DNA from: Vespa crabro
Lineage: Eukaryota > Arthropoda > Insecta > Hymenoptera > Vespidae
Assembly: GCF_910589235.1 (NCBI RefSeq)
Contig: NC_060955.1
Coordinates: 363,501 to 427,500 of the forward strand
Reading direction: 5' to 3'
Length of the DNA stretch: 64,000 bases
Shown here: positions 27,094 to 38,916 of the stretch, in pieces
Layout of the letters: every line of letters starts with the position of its first letter
Numbering within the stretch: the stretch's first letter is position 1
The notes under the pieces: generated by a model
Databases searched by the model: none
Seen by the model: the letters and a program-made list of their open reading frames with translations, nothing else
What the model was told of the DNA's origin: nothing
Translations under genes and position numbers: made by a program

Positions 27094-28032
27094 CCACAAA
27101 AAAGTGTCACAAAAAGAAAAAAGAAGAAAAGAGAAAAGAACGATCGTCGGCGACACAAGCGAAAAAACGATCTCGGGGATCGTTGATAAAATCCTTAAAG
27201 GGCACGTTTTCGGAAGGTAGATTATCCATGGCAAGTCCGAGTGGTCACGCAACGAACGTGTCTCGAGTTAATAGAGGGATAACGTGAAAGGTGGCGTGGC
27301 AAAGTGGCCCACTGGTTCGTGAAAAATACGCAAGACTCCGTCGCGAGGGTGGTGAAAAGAACATCTTGCACCTGGTTTTCGTAGCCACCGTCGCTGCGTC
27401 GCGCGATTGAAATACATTTTTGCATTTTTGAAACACGAAATACTTTATCAAGCTCATCACCCCTCCGAAAGTTGACCGAACCGACGAGAATATATCTTTT
27501 TCCACCTATGCATTATTTCACCCACGTGTTGGATAGTTCCAGGTTTATATCGAAACGGGACGACACTTGGTAATTTTCGACACGGAATTTCTACCAATCG
27601 AATTCGAACGCGCACTGACTCGACGAAACAACGACTCCTCGCGCGAACACTTGCGCGACGCAAATAAATATTCTCCTTTTTCTCTCTCTGTCTCTGTCTC
27701 TCGGGTGGGTTGGTTGGTTCTGACAGGAATATAGAGAGATGAGGACAAGGGAATGAGGAAAAAAAAAAGTTGAAGAAAATAACGTCGATGAAAAGTCTAC
27801 GAGGTGCACCGTGCGAAGTGCGCCGAGCGAATGCCGTCCGTGCTAGGAGTCGCGGGGGTCGAGTCGGCGGCGCGTACGAGCGGCGTGGCTCGCGATTGGC
27901 GCGCTACGGTCCCCACCGAGGTGAGAGACAGGGAAGGGCCTATCCGGTGCGTGATCTCCCCACCTAGCTCGTAAGACCGCGTGTGCACCCACGCAGGGCG
28001 GCTCGTGGCCGCTCGTCGCTCGAGGCTCCAAG

Positions 28033-28089
28033 CAGTCAGTCAGTCAGTCAGTCACTCAGTAGGCCCGCGGCGCGCCACGAGGTGGGACC
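28033..28089 (+). promoter_or_regulatory. Candidate TATA-less core promoter: TCAGT initiator array plus DPE
   Basis: CAGT is repeated in tandem at 28033-28052, followed by CTCAGT ending at 28060. Together they give several overlapping matches to the arthropod initiator TCAGT. Taking the A of the last copy (28058) as +1, GGACC at 28085-28089 falls at +28 to +32, the exact DPE position, and fits the RGWYV consensus. I see no TATA box within 40 bp upstream. The site opens the GC-rich, ATG-free leader that precedes exon B. With several initiator copies available, chance agreement of one DPE is possible (roughly one in eight by base frequencies), so the leader and exon context carry most of the weight. 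Confidence 0.55.
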
Positions 28090-28777
28090 TGCGAACGTAC
28101 GGTATCGTACGCGCGACAACACGTTTCCTGGCCGCGATATATATCGCGCGCGCGAGCGCGCTCCTACACCTGTCACCGGGAGAGCTTCTTCCTTCCGTCT
28201 CCATTGGCCGAACGATCGGGGATTCTACGAATCCGTTCTCTTTCTCTCGTTTAACGAGAAAGAGAAAAGAGGTGTGTGTGTGCTCGTCGAGTTAACAAGG
28301 AACGGAAGAGTGGCCAGAATAGGGACCGTGGCGCGTAATCGGATTCCTCGTTTCGTCGAGGACGAACGTGCGAGAGCTCGCGTATTTCGCGCGAGCGATC
28401 GCGCACCCGATCGCGAAAGGACGTCTTTGACGAGAATCGGCAACGACAAAAACAGCCTCAGAAAATTACGTTACGATCTGTCGAAGGCGTTACTATTCTG
28501 GCTACCACGAGGTGGCTTGACGAGTCTTCGTCGTAGCACGGTATCGCTCGAGGCGAACGCGTGACCTTCGCGCTATCGGAAAGTGTCGCTGACTCCTCGC
28601 GCCGGTGGTGGTGGTACTCTTTCGGGAGGTGCAGCAGCCGCTCCTCGAGAATACCTTGGTGATTCTAACGATCGCTGTAGCGTGCTGATCCGCGATTGTA
28701 CCTCCTCCTCCTCCTCCTCCTCCTCCTCCTCCTCCTACTGCTCGCCGGCAACGTGGAGACAAGACGTAGGTGGGACA
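28058..28777 (+). other. Probable 5' untranslated leader of the exon-B transcript, free of ATG
   Basis: GC-rich leader of about 720 nt between the proposed start site and the first ATG at 28778. I read every line and found no ATG in it. The ATG-free run in fact extends back to 27834, so the true start site may lie upstream of 28058. Roughly nine ATGs would be expected by composition. An open frame in another register (about 27983-28564) has no ATG and is explained by high GC content. A (CTC)n repeat at 28701-28736 lies near the 3' end. Confidence 0.6.
28701..28736. repeat. (CTC)n trinucleotide repeat
   Basis: Twelve CTC/TCC units. In the exon-B frame it would read poly-Ser, but it lies upstream of the first ATG and is therefore leader sequence. 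Confidence 0.93.
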
Positions 28778-28983
28778 ATGTGCGTGACCGCCACGCCACT
28801 GAGCGCGACCAAAATTGTCAAGGATAACGTTAGGCAGGCGGCTACGAGGACCGTTACTACCGTCGCTACTCCCGTCAGTCCCATCAACAGCGCACAGGCT
28901 ACAACACAGGTGCAAGGATCTCACGGCACATCGTCCAACAATGTCGTTGCCGAAGTGGACAGGCCGCAACACACGTCGATCAT
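28778..28983 (+). CDS. rho: Rhomboid protease, exon B: alternative N-terminus
   Basis: 206 nt giving 68 codons plus two bases. The start is ATG at 28778 in good context (ACAATG). It is the first ATG after a 944-nt ATG-free stretch, and the same frame has a TGA at 28562 with no other ATG between. The peptide begins MCVTATPLSATK and is polar, Thr/Ser/Val-rich and without a membrane segment or signal peptide, as expected for a cytosolic tail. The proposed donor is CAT|GTAAAT at 28984, weak at the last exon base. If read through it gives a stop two bases later. Exon B ends in the same phase as exon A, and its AT| plus the G of exon C makes Met. Joined to C, about 97 residues precede the first membrane helix, close to the N-terminal length I recall for Drosophila Rho. 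I do not recognise the peptide itself. The alternative is an unrelated 69-residue ORF. Confidence 0.7.
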
Positions 28984-29256
28984 GTAAATAACGCACGCCT
29001 TCTTTCTCCAATTGGGATAAGTACGCGGATATAAAATCGGATCTTAAACCCGCCGCTCGTCATCAACATTGGAGATATTTAAACGTAATCTGGCGTGTCC
29101 ACTGCTTTCGTTTTGCGTGACATTCGTCGTTTCGTTTCTTCTTGCGAAACCAGGATGTTACAGTTTCGAAATAAAAGATCTAAAGACTCCCAAAATATAA
29201 GAATCGAAAATAGAAACGCCTCCGAGAGACACATTCTCCAAACGATATACGCGTTT

Positions 29257-29284
29257 GTAATAATAATAATAATAATAATAATAG
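29257..29284. repeat. (AAT)n trinucleotide repeat
   Basis: About nine AAT units. Confidence 0.9.
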
Positions 29285-29906
29285 TAATAATAATTTCATC
29301 AATCGGATATGTTTACGAGCATTGCGAACTATTCGATATTTATTGGAACGGTTTTCTTTCGAGCGAAGTTTCGTCTTGAAGAAAAATCGTCAGGATCGCC
29401 TGACGGATCGTGATCATCCTCCCCAGAGACGACCTCCTCGCTTACCTTTTACGTCCGTTATAACGCGTTCTTCTAAAGCGTTACCAAACGCGCTTTAGAT
29501 TAATCAAATAATCCCTCGTAATTATTTGGAAAGCCAGTTAAAGAGAGAGGAGGAGACTATCGTTAAATTTCTATTTACGTTTGATTCTATCGGTATATAA
29601 TTTATTTGTATTATGAGACCGAGGAGAAGCATTGTTTTCGTAGAAGAGACCCATAGAAATCGAACGACGTAAGGCGAAATAAAAGGAGACGGCAACGTGG
29701 ATAAACAACGTACGATCTTTTCAAAGTCGTTCGTTCTTTGTCGGTCTCTCTCTCGTTTGGCCGCCGCTACGGTTACGTCGATCGCGCGCTTTGTCTCACT
29801 TTTTCAACGGCGACCCAAAGTGTAAATCTTACTTTCTTCTTTTTGTCCTTCCGTCTAAACGGAAGAAGGCGCGCGCGCGCTATCTTATCGTTCGAAGCTA
29901 TAGCGT

Positions 29907-30012
29907 CTTTTTTTTTCTTCCTTTTTCTTTCTTTCTTTTTTGTTTCTCTTTTTCTTTCTTCCTTTTTTTTTTCTTTTCTCTTTTTTTCTTTTTTTCTTCC
30001 CCCCCCCCCCCT
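29907..30012. repeat. T-rich pyrimidine tract ending in poly-C
   Basis: About 100 bp of T with scattered C, closed by a run of about a dozen C. Confidence 0.9.
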
Positions 30013-31695
30013 TTCACCGAATAATCTTTCTCTTTCGCCAATGGAAAATATATGAGGAAATATTGATGGTGAAGGATGGGGGCCGGAGGGGGGGGGGCGA
30101 ACATACGTGGAAATAATTTAAAGTCTCCACTCTCGTCGGTGTAAACCATGCGGAATGTATCGCTCTTTAATCGATTCAGAATGAACACTTTCCGTAATCA
30201 CGTTTTAACATTTATTCGATAACTCGAACGTTATTTATTCGAATCGATAAAGATATTATATATACGCATAGGATACTACGCTACTGTGTACATTCGCTTA
30301 TATACAAATTAATTGTTTGCGAAGCATTTGTCAGGCAACAAACATCTTTCTCCCTTTTCATCCGTCTCGATAGAATATTAATGAGAACGCGTTGTGTGGA
30401 GGCTTCGAAGAATGGTAGTCGCGGAAAAATGGCGGGGAAATCGCACCTAGAGATAGATAGACCTACGATAGATAGGTAGAGGAACATTAACGAAAAAACG
30501 TGAAGTTTTCCTCGAGTCGATGCGTCTCAACGGACTTCATCGTCCGTCGGCACCATCTGTCGAACGTGAGCTCTCTCCCTCTTTTTTTTTGTTTGTTTTT
30601 TTGTTTTTTTTTTTCCTCCGTGACATGGAAAAGCGAGACGCACGAAAGAGGCCTGCCGACTCTCTTTTTTTTTTTTATTTTGCTCTTTTCTCCTCCCTCG
30701 CACATTCGTTCGCTTTTCACGTTGCGCTTTCTCTCTCTCTTTCTCGTTCGTCCGATCGAACCATTAGTTCCGCGTTATAAAATAGTATCGTGCTATAAAT
30801 TGGAATCGCTCGGCGAAACTTTTCGACCGATAAAAATCCTCTTCTCCGTTTGTTGCGTTCGCGTTCGTCGTCGCCAAGAAACGTTTTCGAGAACGATGGA
30901 GAGAACGTTTTCGCCCGCACCTTCCTTCTCTCTTCTTCCAAACTTATTTTGTTTTCTCTTTGTAAAGCTTCGAAATGTCTTCGATTTTAACGTTTTTACG
31001 TCAGAAAATAATGTCTCCCGACGTTTCATGCTGGATAGAGAAAATTGCAGAAAATATGCGAAGGAATTTGAAACCGACGAAACGTAGAGTTTTTTCCCTT
31101 TCTTTTATTTTTCCTTTCTTTTATATATATATATATATTTTTTGTTTTATTCTTATAACGTGTCCGCGTACCAACGGGTTTGAATTTCCTTTCTAAATTC
31201 ATTCTTTGTTATCGCAAAAAATATGCTATTTAACAATTCATTTTTCCGTGTCGTAACGCTCATCTTTTCGAGAAAAGCGTATCTCTCGCAGAAATTTTTT
31301 TTCTATCGCTAAAAACGATAGAGATTTATATAAAAAAAAAAATGGTTATTGGAAATAAGCACGAGTAGGGCTTAGTAACAATTCAAGAATAGAATGTCAG
31401 TTAGAAAAGGAGAACGATTTTCATTATGCTTTTACATATATCCCGTAGGAATAACGAAACAAAAGAGGAATTTTTTTCCAAATAAAAATGCAAATATAAA
31501 AATAACTTGCAATTCGTTCACCGTATCGTCGTAGTTTATTTGATTTACAAAACAAAACATCTAAATTGTATGCTTCAATTCCGCAATATATTATCGACTT
31601 TTCGAATGACATTATATTTATTATATTAACGAAAATCATCTCGTATATCGTCATAAAAAATCGATCTTATTGTTGGATCGGAAGAGATAATCGTA

Positions 31696-31718
31696 GCGAT
31701 CGATCGATCGATCGATCA
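31696..31718. repeat. (CGAT)n short tandem repeat
   Basis: Five CGAT units. The unit is self-complementary as GATC/CGAT. Confidence 0.9.
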
Positions 31719-31903
31719 TTGCTTTTCACTCGGCTCTCGTGTAAACGGATAAAAGGAAAAAAAGACGAAAAGAAAACTGAACGAAAGTAAGCACGCGACA
31801 GGTTGGTGCGTCACTCTATTATCCTGACTAAGGAGAAAAGTAAATAAGGAGAGGACGATGGTTGTGTTTCGCGTTAGTGTCTCGGAAGCGGACAAGAAGA
31901 ACG

Positions 31904-31906
<3 letters not shown>

Positions 31907-31966
<60 letters not shown>
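31907..31966. repeat. (CT)n microsatellite, 60 bp
   Basis: Uninterrupted CT. It accounts for Leu-Ser and Glu-Arg frames nearby. Confidence 0.97.
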
Positions 31967-31970
<4 letters not shown>

Positions 31971-34733
31971 TACAATGCGAAACAAAAACATGCGACGGAC
32001 AAAAAGTTCAGCTCGATATACACACTGCGGGGGGAAATAGATATTACGTTCGAAAGGACGAATAAGGTAGGCGTTTAATTCTTGCCTGTTTTATTCATTT
32101 CTTTACCGTCCTTCGTACGATAAGCATCGTTATATTATTAGTCCTTTCCGAACGATTAAAAATATTAATAAGCTTTCTTCCAAAGGGATCTTTGATAGGA
32201 ATCTTGTTGAAAAATGACAAGCGAGACTCGGTAGCGCTTGTTTTAACGCACGTCGAGTATATATCCGAGTGCAATGTCGATTGCGCAACGCGAGCCGGCA
32301 TACAACATACTCAAATGAAACTAAATAATCGCAAAAATGATTCGCTCGGAAGATTTTAGCGATTATCTTCATCTCGTGCACAAAGAATTAATATTTTTAA
32401 TTTGGCAAAAAAGAGAGAGAGAGAGAGAATTTCGCAACCTTTTTAATTTGCTCGCAAAGATAAATCGCTCTCATCATCGTCGCATCACAAAGGTTTACCA
32501 AGGAGGATCGTCTAGCGCCTCGAACGATCGACGGAAGGGCGAGAGTTTTTCTCTCGGAAATCAGCGAGCCGCGCGTAAAACTCGCGAACTAACTCTAGAT
32601 GAAAATCCTCTTACGATCGTTTATCCCGATGGAAATAATCTCTTCCTCTTCTCCGATGGGAGCTACCTACGGCGACGTGGACCTTGGTGGTACTCAAAAA
32701 TACAGGATTTACATACTTAAATGTAAAATAGGGTAAGAATTATCGAACTACTTGAAAAATATATGCTAATGCTGTCGATTATCTGAACCGACTTTGAAAA
32801 AGACTTACGTTTCGTTTAAACGTAATTGCCAAGTTAAATTCGCCTCGAGGTTAGACTCGATGAGAATAAAAGCGATTTTTAATTCTTTCCTGGCTCCCTC
32901 TTGTATGTCATAGTCATAGTCGAAGAAGTTTACGTTCTATTTCCCCTGTCTATCGCAGAAACGCGCGGAGATTATCGGTTTTATGAAATCGTAGGCGCGT
33001 GTTTTCGGAACGTCATTCTTCGTTCGTCCCGTCGACACTTTTTCATTTATAATACGCGAGCGACCGCGTATACGGCGGCCAATGCACGAAATATTTTCCC
33101 TATACGAACGCTTTAAGAGAAACATAAAATAACGATAAGCGGCCAAACCGTGTATCCGATGTGCTACCATTTATCATACGAGATTTACAAACGAAAGCTT
33201 ATCCGTTTTTTGGATTTGAAAACCGACGTATAAAGTGAATTTTTACGTTTAAATACGTATCCTATGTGTGCACACGTACGCGAGAGCTACAACGAAATAA
33301 GGCGGACTAACGGCGATCCCTTTAATATCTCGCTTTACATTTTTACAATAGTGGAAAAATAATCTTCCCATTGGCTACAAAGGAAAATGAAATATAATCT
33401 CCGCGAAACTTTAGTGGAAAGAAATAGGGTACTTAACTAACGCACACGAACGCGTTAACGCGTCGTCGACTTTCTACGAAGATTTAGTAACGGTCGCATA
33501 TCATTTTTACGTGGATCGATGTGTACCCCGATTACGTATAGACGGATATATAAATTCGACTTTTGAAAATTCTTTGTCGAGTGCATCGTCAAAAGCAACC
33601 AAGTTACTTGGTCGTATATAGCGTAGCTATAGATTTTATAGGATCAACGACGGTAACGGAGGGATAACGTGGTGCAAGCTTTAAATTGATAAATCGCAAA
33701 TGTCGTCCGGTCAGGGTTGCGATGCGGTTTGTCGTTAGGCAGCCGTTGATAGAGTTACTACGATCGCGTTCGCGCTAATGATCAATTACGTTCGTACGCA
33801 TCGATTTGTCGTTACTACCGATCTGTTTTGCGGATTCCATGGCGTGTTTAGCACAGCTGGTCATTACAAACAACGTCTCGGAAATTATCGCGACCATTCA
33901 CGAAGCCTATTTTGCACGATCCCGACAAAATGACCATTAAATCGTCGACGTTTAGTCATATCGAGTCGATCGATTACGAAAGGATTCTATGTCCGTCGTT
34001 CGTGGATAAGCAAATTCCTTCCTGCTTTCATTAAAGTTTCATTTAGTTAATGAAAAACTCCCTTATATTTTCAATCCAGCGATTTCTGATCTTGGACACT
34101 ACGCTGTCGCGGTGCTAAAAGTGTTTTTATAATTAATAAGAGTATGAATTAACAATTTAAAATGAAACGATTTAATAGCATGGTCTGCTGTAATTCGCCA
34201 AGTAGAAAACGAGAATGTAATAGTTTATAAGGAGTGAAAATTAATTGCAATTTTTTATGCTCGCGTCTCTCTTTCGAGTAGGAAGGAAGAAATCAGTGTG
34301 AATAAAATCGAAAGGAAGAAGAAAAAAGAAATAAAGTTTCTCAAACTACTTTGCATGCCATTATGTTCTTTTTTTTTTTTTCCCCCATCTCACGCCTACG
34401 CGTCGAATATTATATTTGTAGGTCGTGACACACGGAGGCGACGACTAATGTAGTACGATAATAGTAAATTTCGCTTGGCAGGTCCCGAAAACGGGGCGGC
34501 GGGGGGGTAATAATCTAAAGCTCATGCGAAAACTCTCCTTCCGTCCCGTTGCACGCTCGTGAATTCGCAAATTTAATATACTCCCGCCGCGTATTTACTT
34601 AGCCGTCCTTCGTCGAGTATTTTACTTGGACGCGAATCGCTCTTGGGACTGCGTTTGGCGTTGTTACCTTCGTGAGAGAAACCAAGAGAATCCTGAGAGA
34701 CTAAAGCACGAAATTGTGTACCATTTCTCTTTA

Positions 34734-34744
<11 letters not shown>

Positions 34745-34806
<62 letters not shown>

Positions 34807-34825
34807 TTATATATATATATATATA
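34745..34825. repeat. (CT)n followed by (TA)n compound microsatellite
   Basis: CT at 34745-34772 changes directly to TA at 34772-34805, with a further TA run to 34825. Confidence 0.95.
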
Positions 34826-35703
34826 CACACGTATATATCTATCTCTAGTTCTTGTCAAAATATTGCAACGCACGGTACGATAATGTAATCGATTTTATTC
34901 ACGCGGAACAAATCGAAAAAATGGAGGAAACTGCGAAACACTCGTCCTACGATACTGTGTCGAGCTTTAACGTATCCTGAACGTACGAGGTACAAATACG
35001 CGCGATGGGCGATCGAACATTGGCACAAAGAAAAAGAGAGAGAATACAGCGTCAAAAATCGTAGAACGTTGGAAAATAAATCGGACGAAGTTGGTCGAAG
35101 CGAACCAAAAGCGTTGGTGCTGGCTTCCGGATGAACGATTTTATTTGCATTTCGGTTCTCGATCGTTGGGACATACTACTGCTTCTCTCTCTCTCTTCCC
35201 CTCCTGCTTTTCACTTGCTCTAGTCACTTGCACTGCTCTAATCGCCAAAATAATTTGCTTCGTAACACTCTCGGTGGTGTTAAGCTTAGCGTATTTAATT
35301 ATCTACCCCGTCACGCGATACGCATACATATGTCGATAATAAAGCGTATCTACGGTAAATGGCCTTTCCTAGTGCTGTCGTGTTCTCTTTTAATCTTTTT
35401 ATCTTTGTCTCTTCCTCTCTCTATCTTTCAATCTCCATCTCTATCGTCGTATTCTTTCAACGACTGGCAAACTCGAAAATTCCAAAGTGTTGTCACAAAT
35501 CGGTGCGTAAAATAAAATGACATTTTATCGTCGAGCCATTAATAAAATCCGTTAAGCATGGGCCCATTGTTTTCACAAACAAATCCTATTTATTGAGCTT
35601 GTCGGACGAATCTTGAAAAAACTGTCTGCTATGGCTGCCGATACGTAGAGACTCATTCGGTATGTCTATATATATATACATACATATATATATATATCTC
35701 CCT

Positions 35704-35728
35704 CTCGCTCGCTCGCTCGCTCGCTCGC
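35704..35728. repeat. (GCTC)n tetranucleotide repeat
   Basis: Six tandem CGCT units after a (TA)n patch. Confidence 0.9.
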
Positions 35729-37018
35729 ACGCTTGGAAGAGTAATTTCGCAGAAGCATGTGTTGGCGATACACACGAGCGAGAGGGTTGAGCGCGTCGAC
35801 GAAATCGTGCGAAACTAGCCAAACACGGTGCCGTTTTAGGAGCGCATGTTCGCGTAAGTGCCCCGAACGACAATGGCGCGATTTAGAGTTTGCACAGGCC
35901 GCTGCCCCGTACCCATCGTTTGCCCGTGTCCCTGACTCCCATACTCTCCTCTTCTATTTCTATCTCCCCTCATCCTCTTTCTCTTCCTCTTACTCTATCT
36001 CTAATGAAGCAGTCTCGCAATCGCGGGTCTTCGCTTTCCCGATTAACTCTCTACGATGCGATTGTGCTTTTGCAAATATCTAGGGAAAACCAAAGTTTGA
36101 AGCAACCTTTTAAAATAGAAATGATAAAATGGGAAGAAATTTTCTTTCAATAATGTCGATGCATGTGTATCTCTAATGGACATACTTTTTGTTATATGAA
36201 TTTACTGAAATTTAAAAAGTATGGATCGATTCCAGGGGAAAAAAATAGGCAGTTAACTGTTTCTCGTACTACGGAAACAAACACACACACGCACGATGTA
36301 TAGACAGTGGCATTGCGAATGGCTGCGACGACTCTATGAATATTCCTGTACATTTTCGTACGTGGTCACGCTACATATAAAGAAAGAAAAATAGAAAGAG
36401 AGAAGAGATCCTCGTGCGTTCGCGCGAGCGAGAGAGAGAGAGTGAGAGAGAGAGAGGGAAAAGTTGGTTGTAAATTTCCCGCTTGCAACTGAATAAGTAA
36501 AAGCTATCTCTAGCAGGATCAAATTTTTCTCCCGGTTTATACGATCTCGTTTCGAAGGAAAAATACCGACGTTTTCTTTCTTTCCTTTATTATTCCACGA
36601 AATTTTAACAAACACGTATATCTACTTATTTCTGAGAGAGTCGCGCCTGAAATATGATTGACCCGATCCACTAGTTACTCAGAGGGCTATTCTTTCTTTT
36701 GGAATCCAATCGAATTTAGAAAGAGGGAAAGTCCGAGCGTGTACACGCATTAGCAACTTTTTCATCCGTCCTGATCTCTGGACGGATAAGGGTCTTCGAA
36801 AGAATGTGGATGGAGCGAAAAGTCGTTATCCTTCTCGTGCCTTAATAATATTTTACGGGACTCTCTTCGATGGTGAGGGAAAAAGAGGGGAAAGAGCGAG
36901 TAAATAAAAGGACTCTCGTCGACGGGGGAGAATACCGGTCGAGCTTTCGACGGTGAAGTGCCTTTCGAAAAAGCTCTCGTCCGTTGGCGAGGCTTTTCGA
37001 GAAGAAGAGAAAGAGGGA

Positions 37019-37019
<1 letters not shown>

Positions 37020-37050
<31 letters not shown>
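37020..37050. repeat. (GA)n microsatellite
   Basis: 31 bp of pure GA. Confidence 0.95.
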
Positions 37051-37051
<1 letters not shown>

Positions 37052-38880
37052 GGACGGACAAGCTGCCGTGGATAAACCGGGAAACAGGACAACCAGCAAG
37101 ATGGACTTGGAGGGGTGTAGGGCAAAGGGAAGCAGCAGGCTGCTACCAAGCTGGCACCTAACAAGTGACAATTACCGGCGCTAACGAGCACCAGGATTCG
37201 TGGTGTATAACCTTCGCGTTCGAACTCTCGCTAGCCAGTCCAACCGGCTCTCCTCTAGCCCTTTGCGTCTTTCCTATTTTCACCGCTATTCTTACTCTCG
37301 ATTGTCGCTTCCCGTCGAGTGTCGTCGTCTATCGAACGTTCTGCCAACCTTCTACGAGCAAAGACACCTTTTCATTTCTTTTTCTTTCCTTTCTTTTTTC
37401 CCTTCCTTCTCTATTCTTTTTTCCCTTTTCTCCTCCATCAATCTCTTACGCTCACGTCATAATCTTCACATAGAATCATTTTTAAAACGAATTAGAGGGT
37501 AATTTTAGATATCGCACAGGTGTGTATATACGTTTGATCTAAGATTGGATTACGCTAACCTAAATTACGCTTTCGGGGAATCACTCGAACGAAGGCGCCT
37601 ACTCTCTCTTCTTCCTTCTCCTTCTCATTTCTTCCCTTTACGAATCTTCCTCGTTATCGCTATTCATGCAAATTTCTACATTTTCGTCAACCGTTTCTGT
37701 CTCTGTCTTTTCAAGCGACACCGGGAGTATTCGCCTTAGGAGAAAGAGGAGGAGTCTCTTTAGAAATTCAACGAAAATTATCTACCAGGGTATATTTGTG
37801 CCAAGCTACATGAATTTGGAATACGATTCGTTCTAGCGTAATAGAATGTATCTACTTACTGTTGCGCTCGATAAGAAGGAAGAATAATACGCATGATCGA
37901 TAGGAAGCGAAGTTTAGTTTGGATCGATCGAAGGTGTCCAAGTGTCGATTAATCAACGAGAGAGAGCGAGAGCTGTTCGAAATTTCGGAAAATTATTGGA
38001 TGCCGCGAGTGTTAGGCGCCCGGTGGAATATGAAATCGCGAGATGGTGAGAATACACTTCGCCGCGAGGAACAATGGCTCGTTTGGGGTCGCGTAGCAGC
38101 TATGCGTACCTATGACGCATGGCCCAATATCCTTGTGGTACACGACAGTATGGGCATACGGCGGCTCCCCTCACCCTTATCCTTCCTGCCGCTTTCTCTC
38201 CTCTTCTCGTCCATCTCGAAGCCAGACAAGGCTGGCCGGCCGGTCCACGCTTATGTTCCTCTCGCAGAAATTCTCATGCTCTAGCGCCTAGAGCTCATTG
38301 CCGAATTGAACGCGATTGAAGTTATGCGAACAATAATTGCGCGCACGTACTATATGCGCCACGGACTAAGCGAATTACTCTACGTTATTTCGAAGAATCG
38401 TTCTCTCATCTTTCTTTTTCGTCTCTTTTCTATTCGATTCTTCTATTCCGAGAGTCCCCCTCCCCCCCCCCCCACCCCTCTTTATGTATCGCCTCTGACG
38501 GATCTAATGCGCGCAAAAGAATAAATCGTTTCCTTTAGAATAACCTGGACGGTACATAATCTATATATAGATATAACTGTCGGAATGCGTTGGAAAAAGA
38601 TTCTGGATAACGAATGGGACGTGGCTGGAAATTAGACGCTTATAGAGCTTTCACAACATCTGATTTGTCTGTACGAGACGTACCAAAGTTCTACATCGTT
38701 CACGGATTATGATTTATTGGCTTTTCGCGCGACGTAGATTTATCGCTTGGTCTTTTCTCCTTAATCTTTCTTACTTATCAAGACTGTCGCAATAGTATCT
38801 CGAAATTCAAAAGATCTTTAGGTAGGGTAGGCTCGGTCTGACTGTATCGCAGGGTTATATCACTAATTTTCTCAACGTTC

Positions 38881-38916
38881 GATGATCGCTCGATCGATGA
38901 TCGCTCGATCGATGAT
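38881..38916. repeat. 15-bp tandem duplication
   Basis: The unit GATGATCGCTCGATC occurs twice exactly (38881-38895 and 38896-38910), with a partial third copy. It is rich in GATC/CGAT palindromes. Confidence 0.9.

Larger units (their letters stand above)
23890..28032. other. Intronic spacer between exon A and the exon-B promoter
   Basis: No exon is supported. It holds (CT)n tracts near 24059, 25061 and 25155, (GA)n near 25905-25935, poly-T near 24780 and 26815, and an A-rich (AAAT)n tract near 27057-27093. From about 27800 the sequence becomes GC-rich and rich in CpG, which marks the approach to the exon-B promoter. For the exon-A transcript this is the first part of a 24.8 kb intron. Confidence 0.7.

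Noticed and set aside
26698..27252. Minus-strand hydrophobic frame of 184 codons
   Set aside because: The Phe/Leu/Ile runs come from A-rich and AAAT repeats; no family features.
28502..29011. Minus-strand frame of 169 codons opposite exon B
   Set aside because: Poly-Gly from the (CTC)n repeat and antisense shadow of the leader and exon B.
35757..35853. ATG-started frame ending at a strong donor (GTAAGT), considered as a third alternative first exon
   Set aside because: It would end in phase 1, which does not fit exon C, and the peptide is unrecognised.
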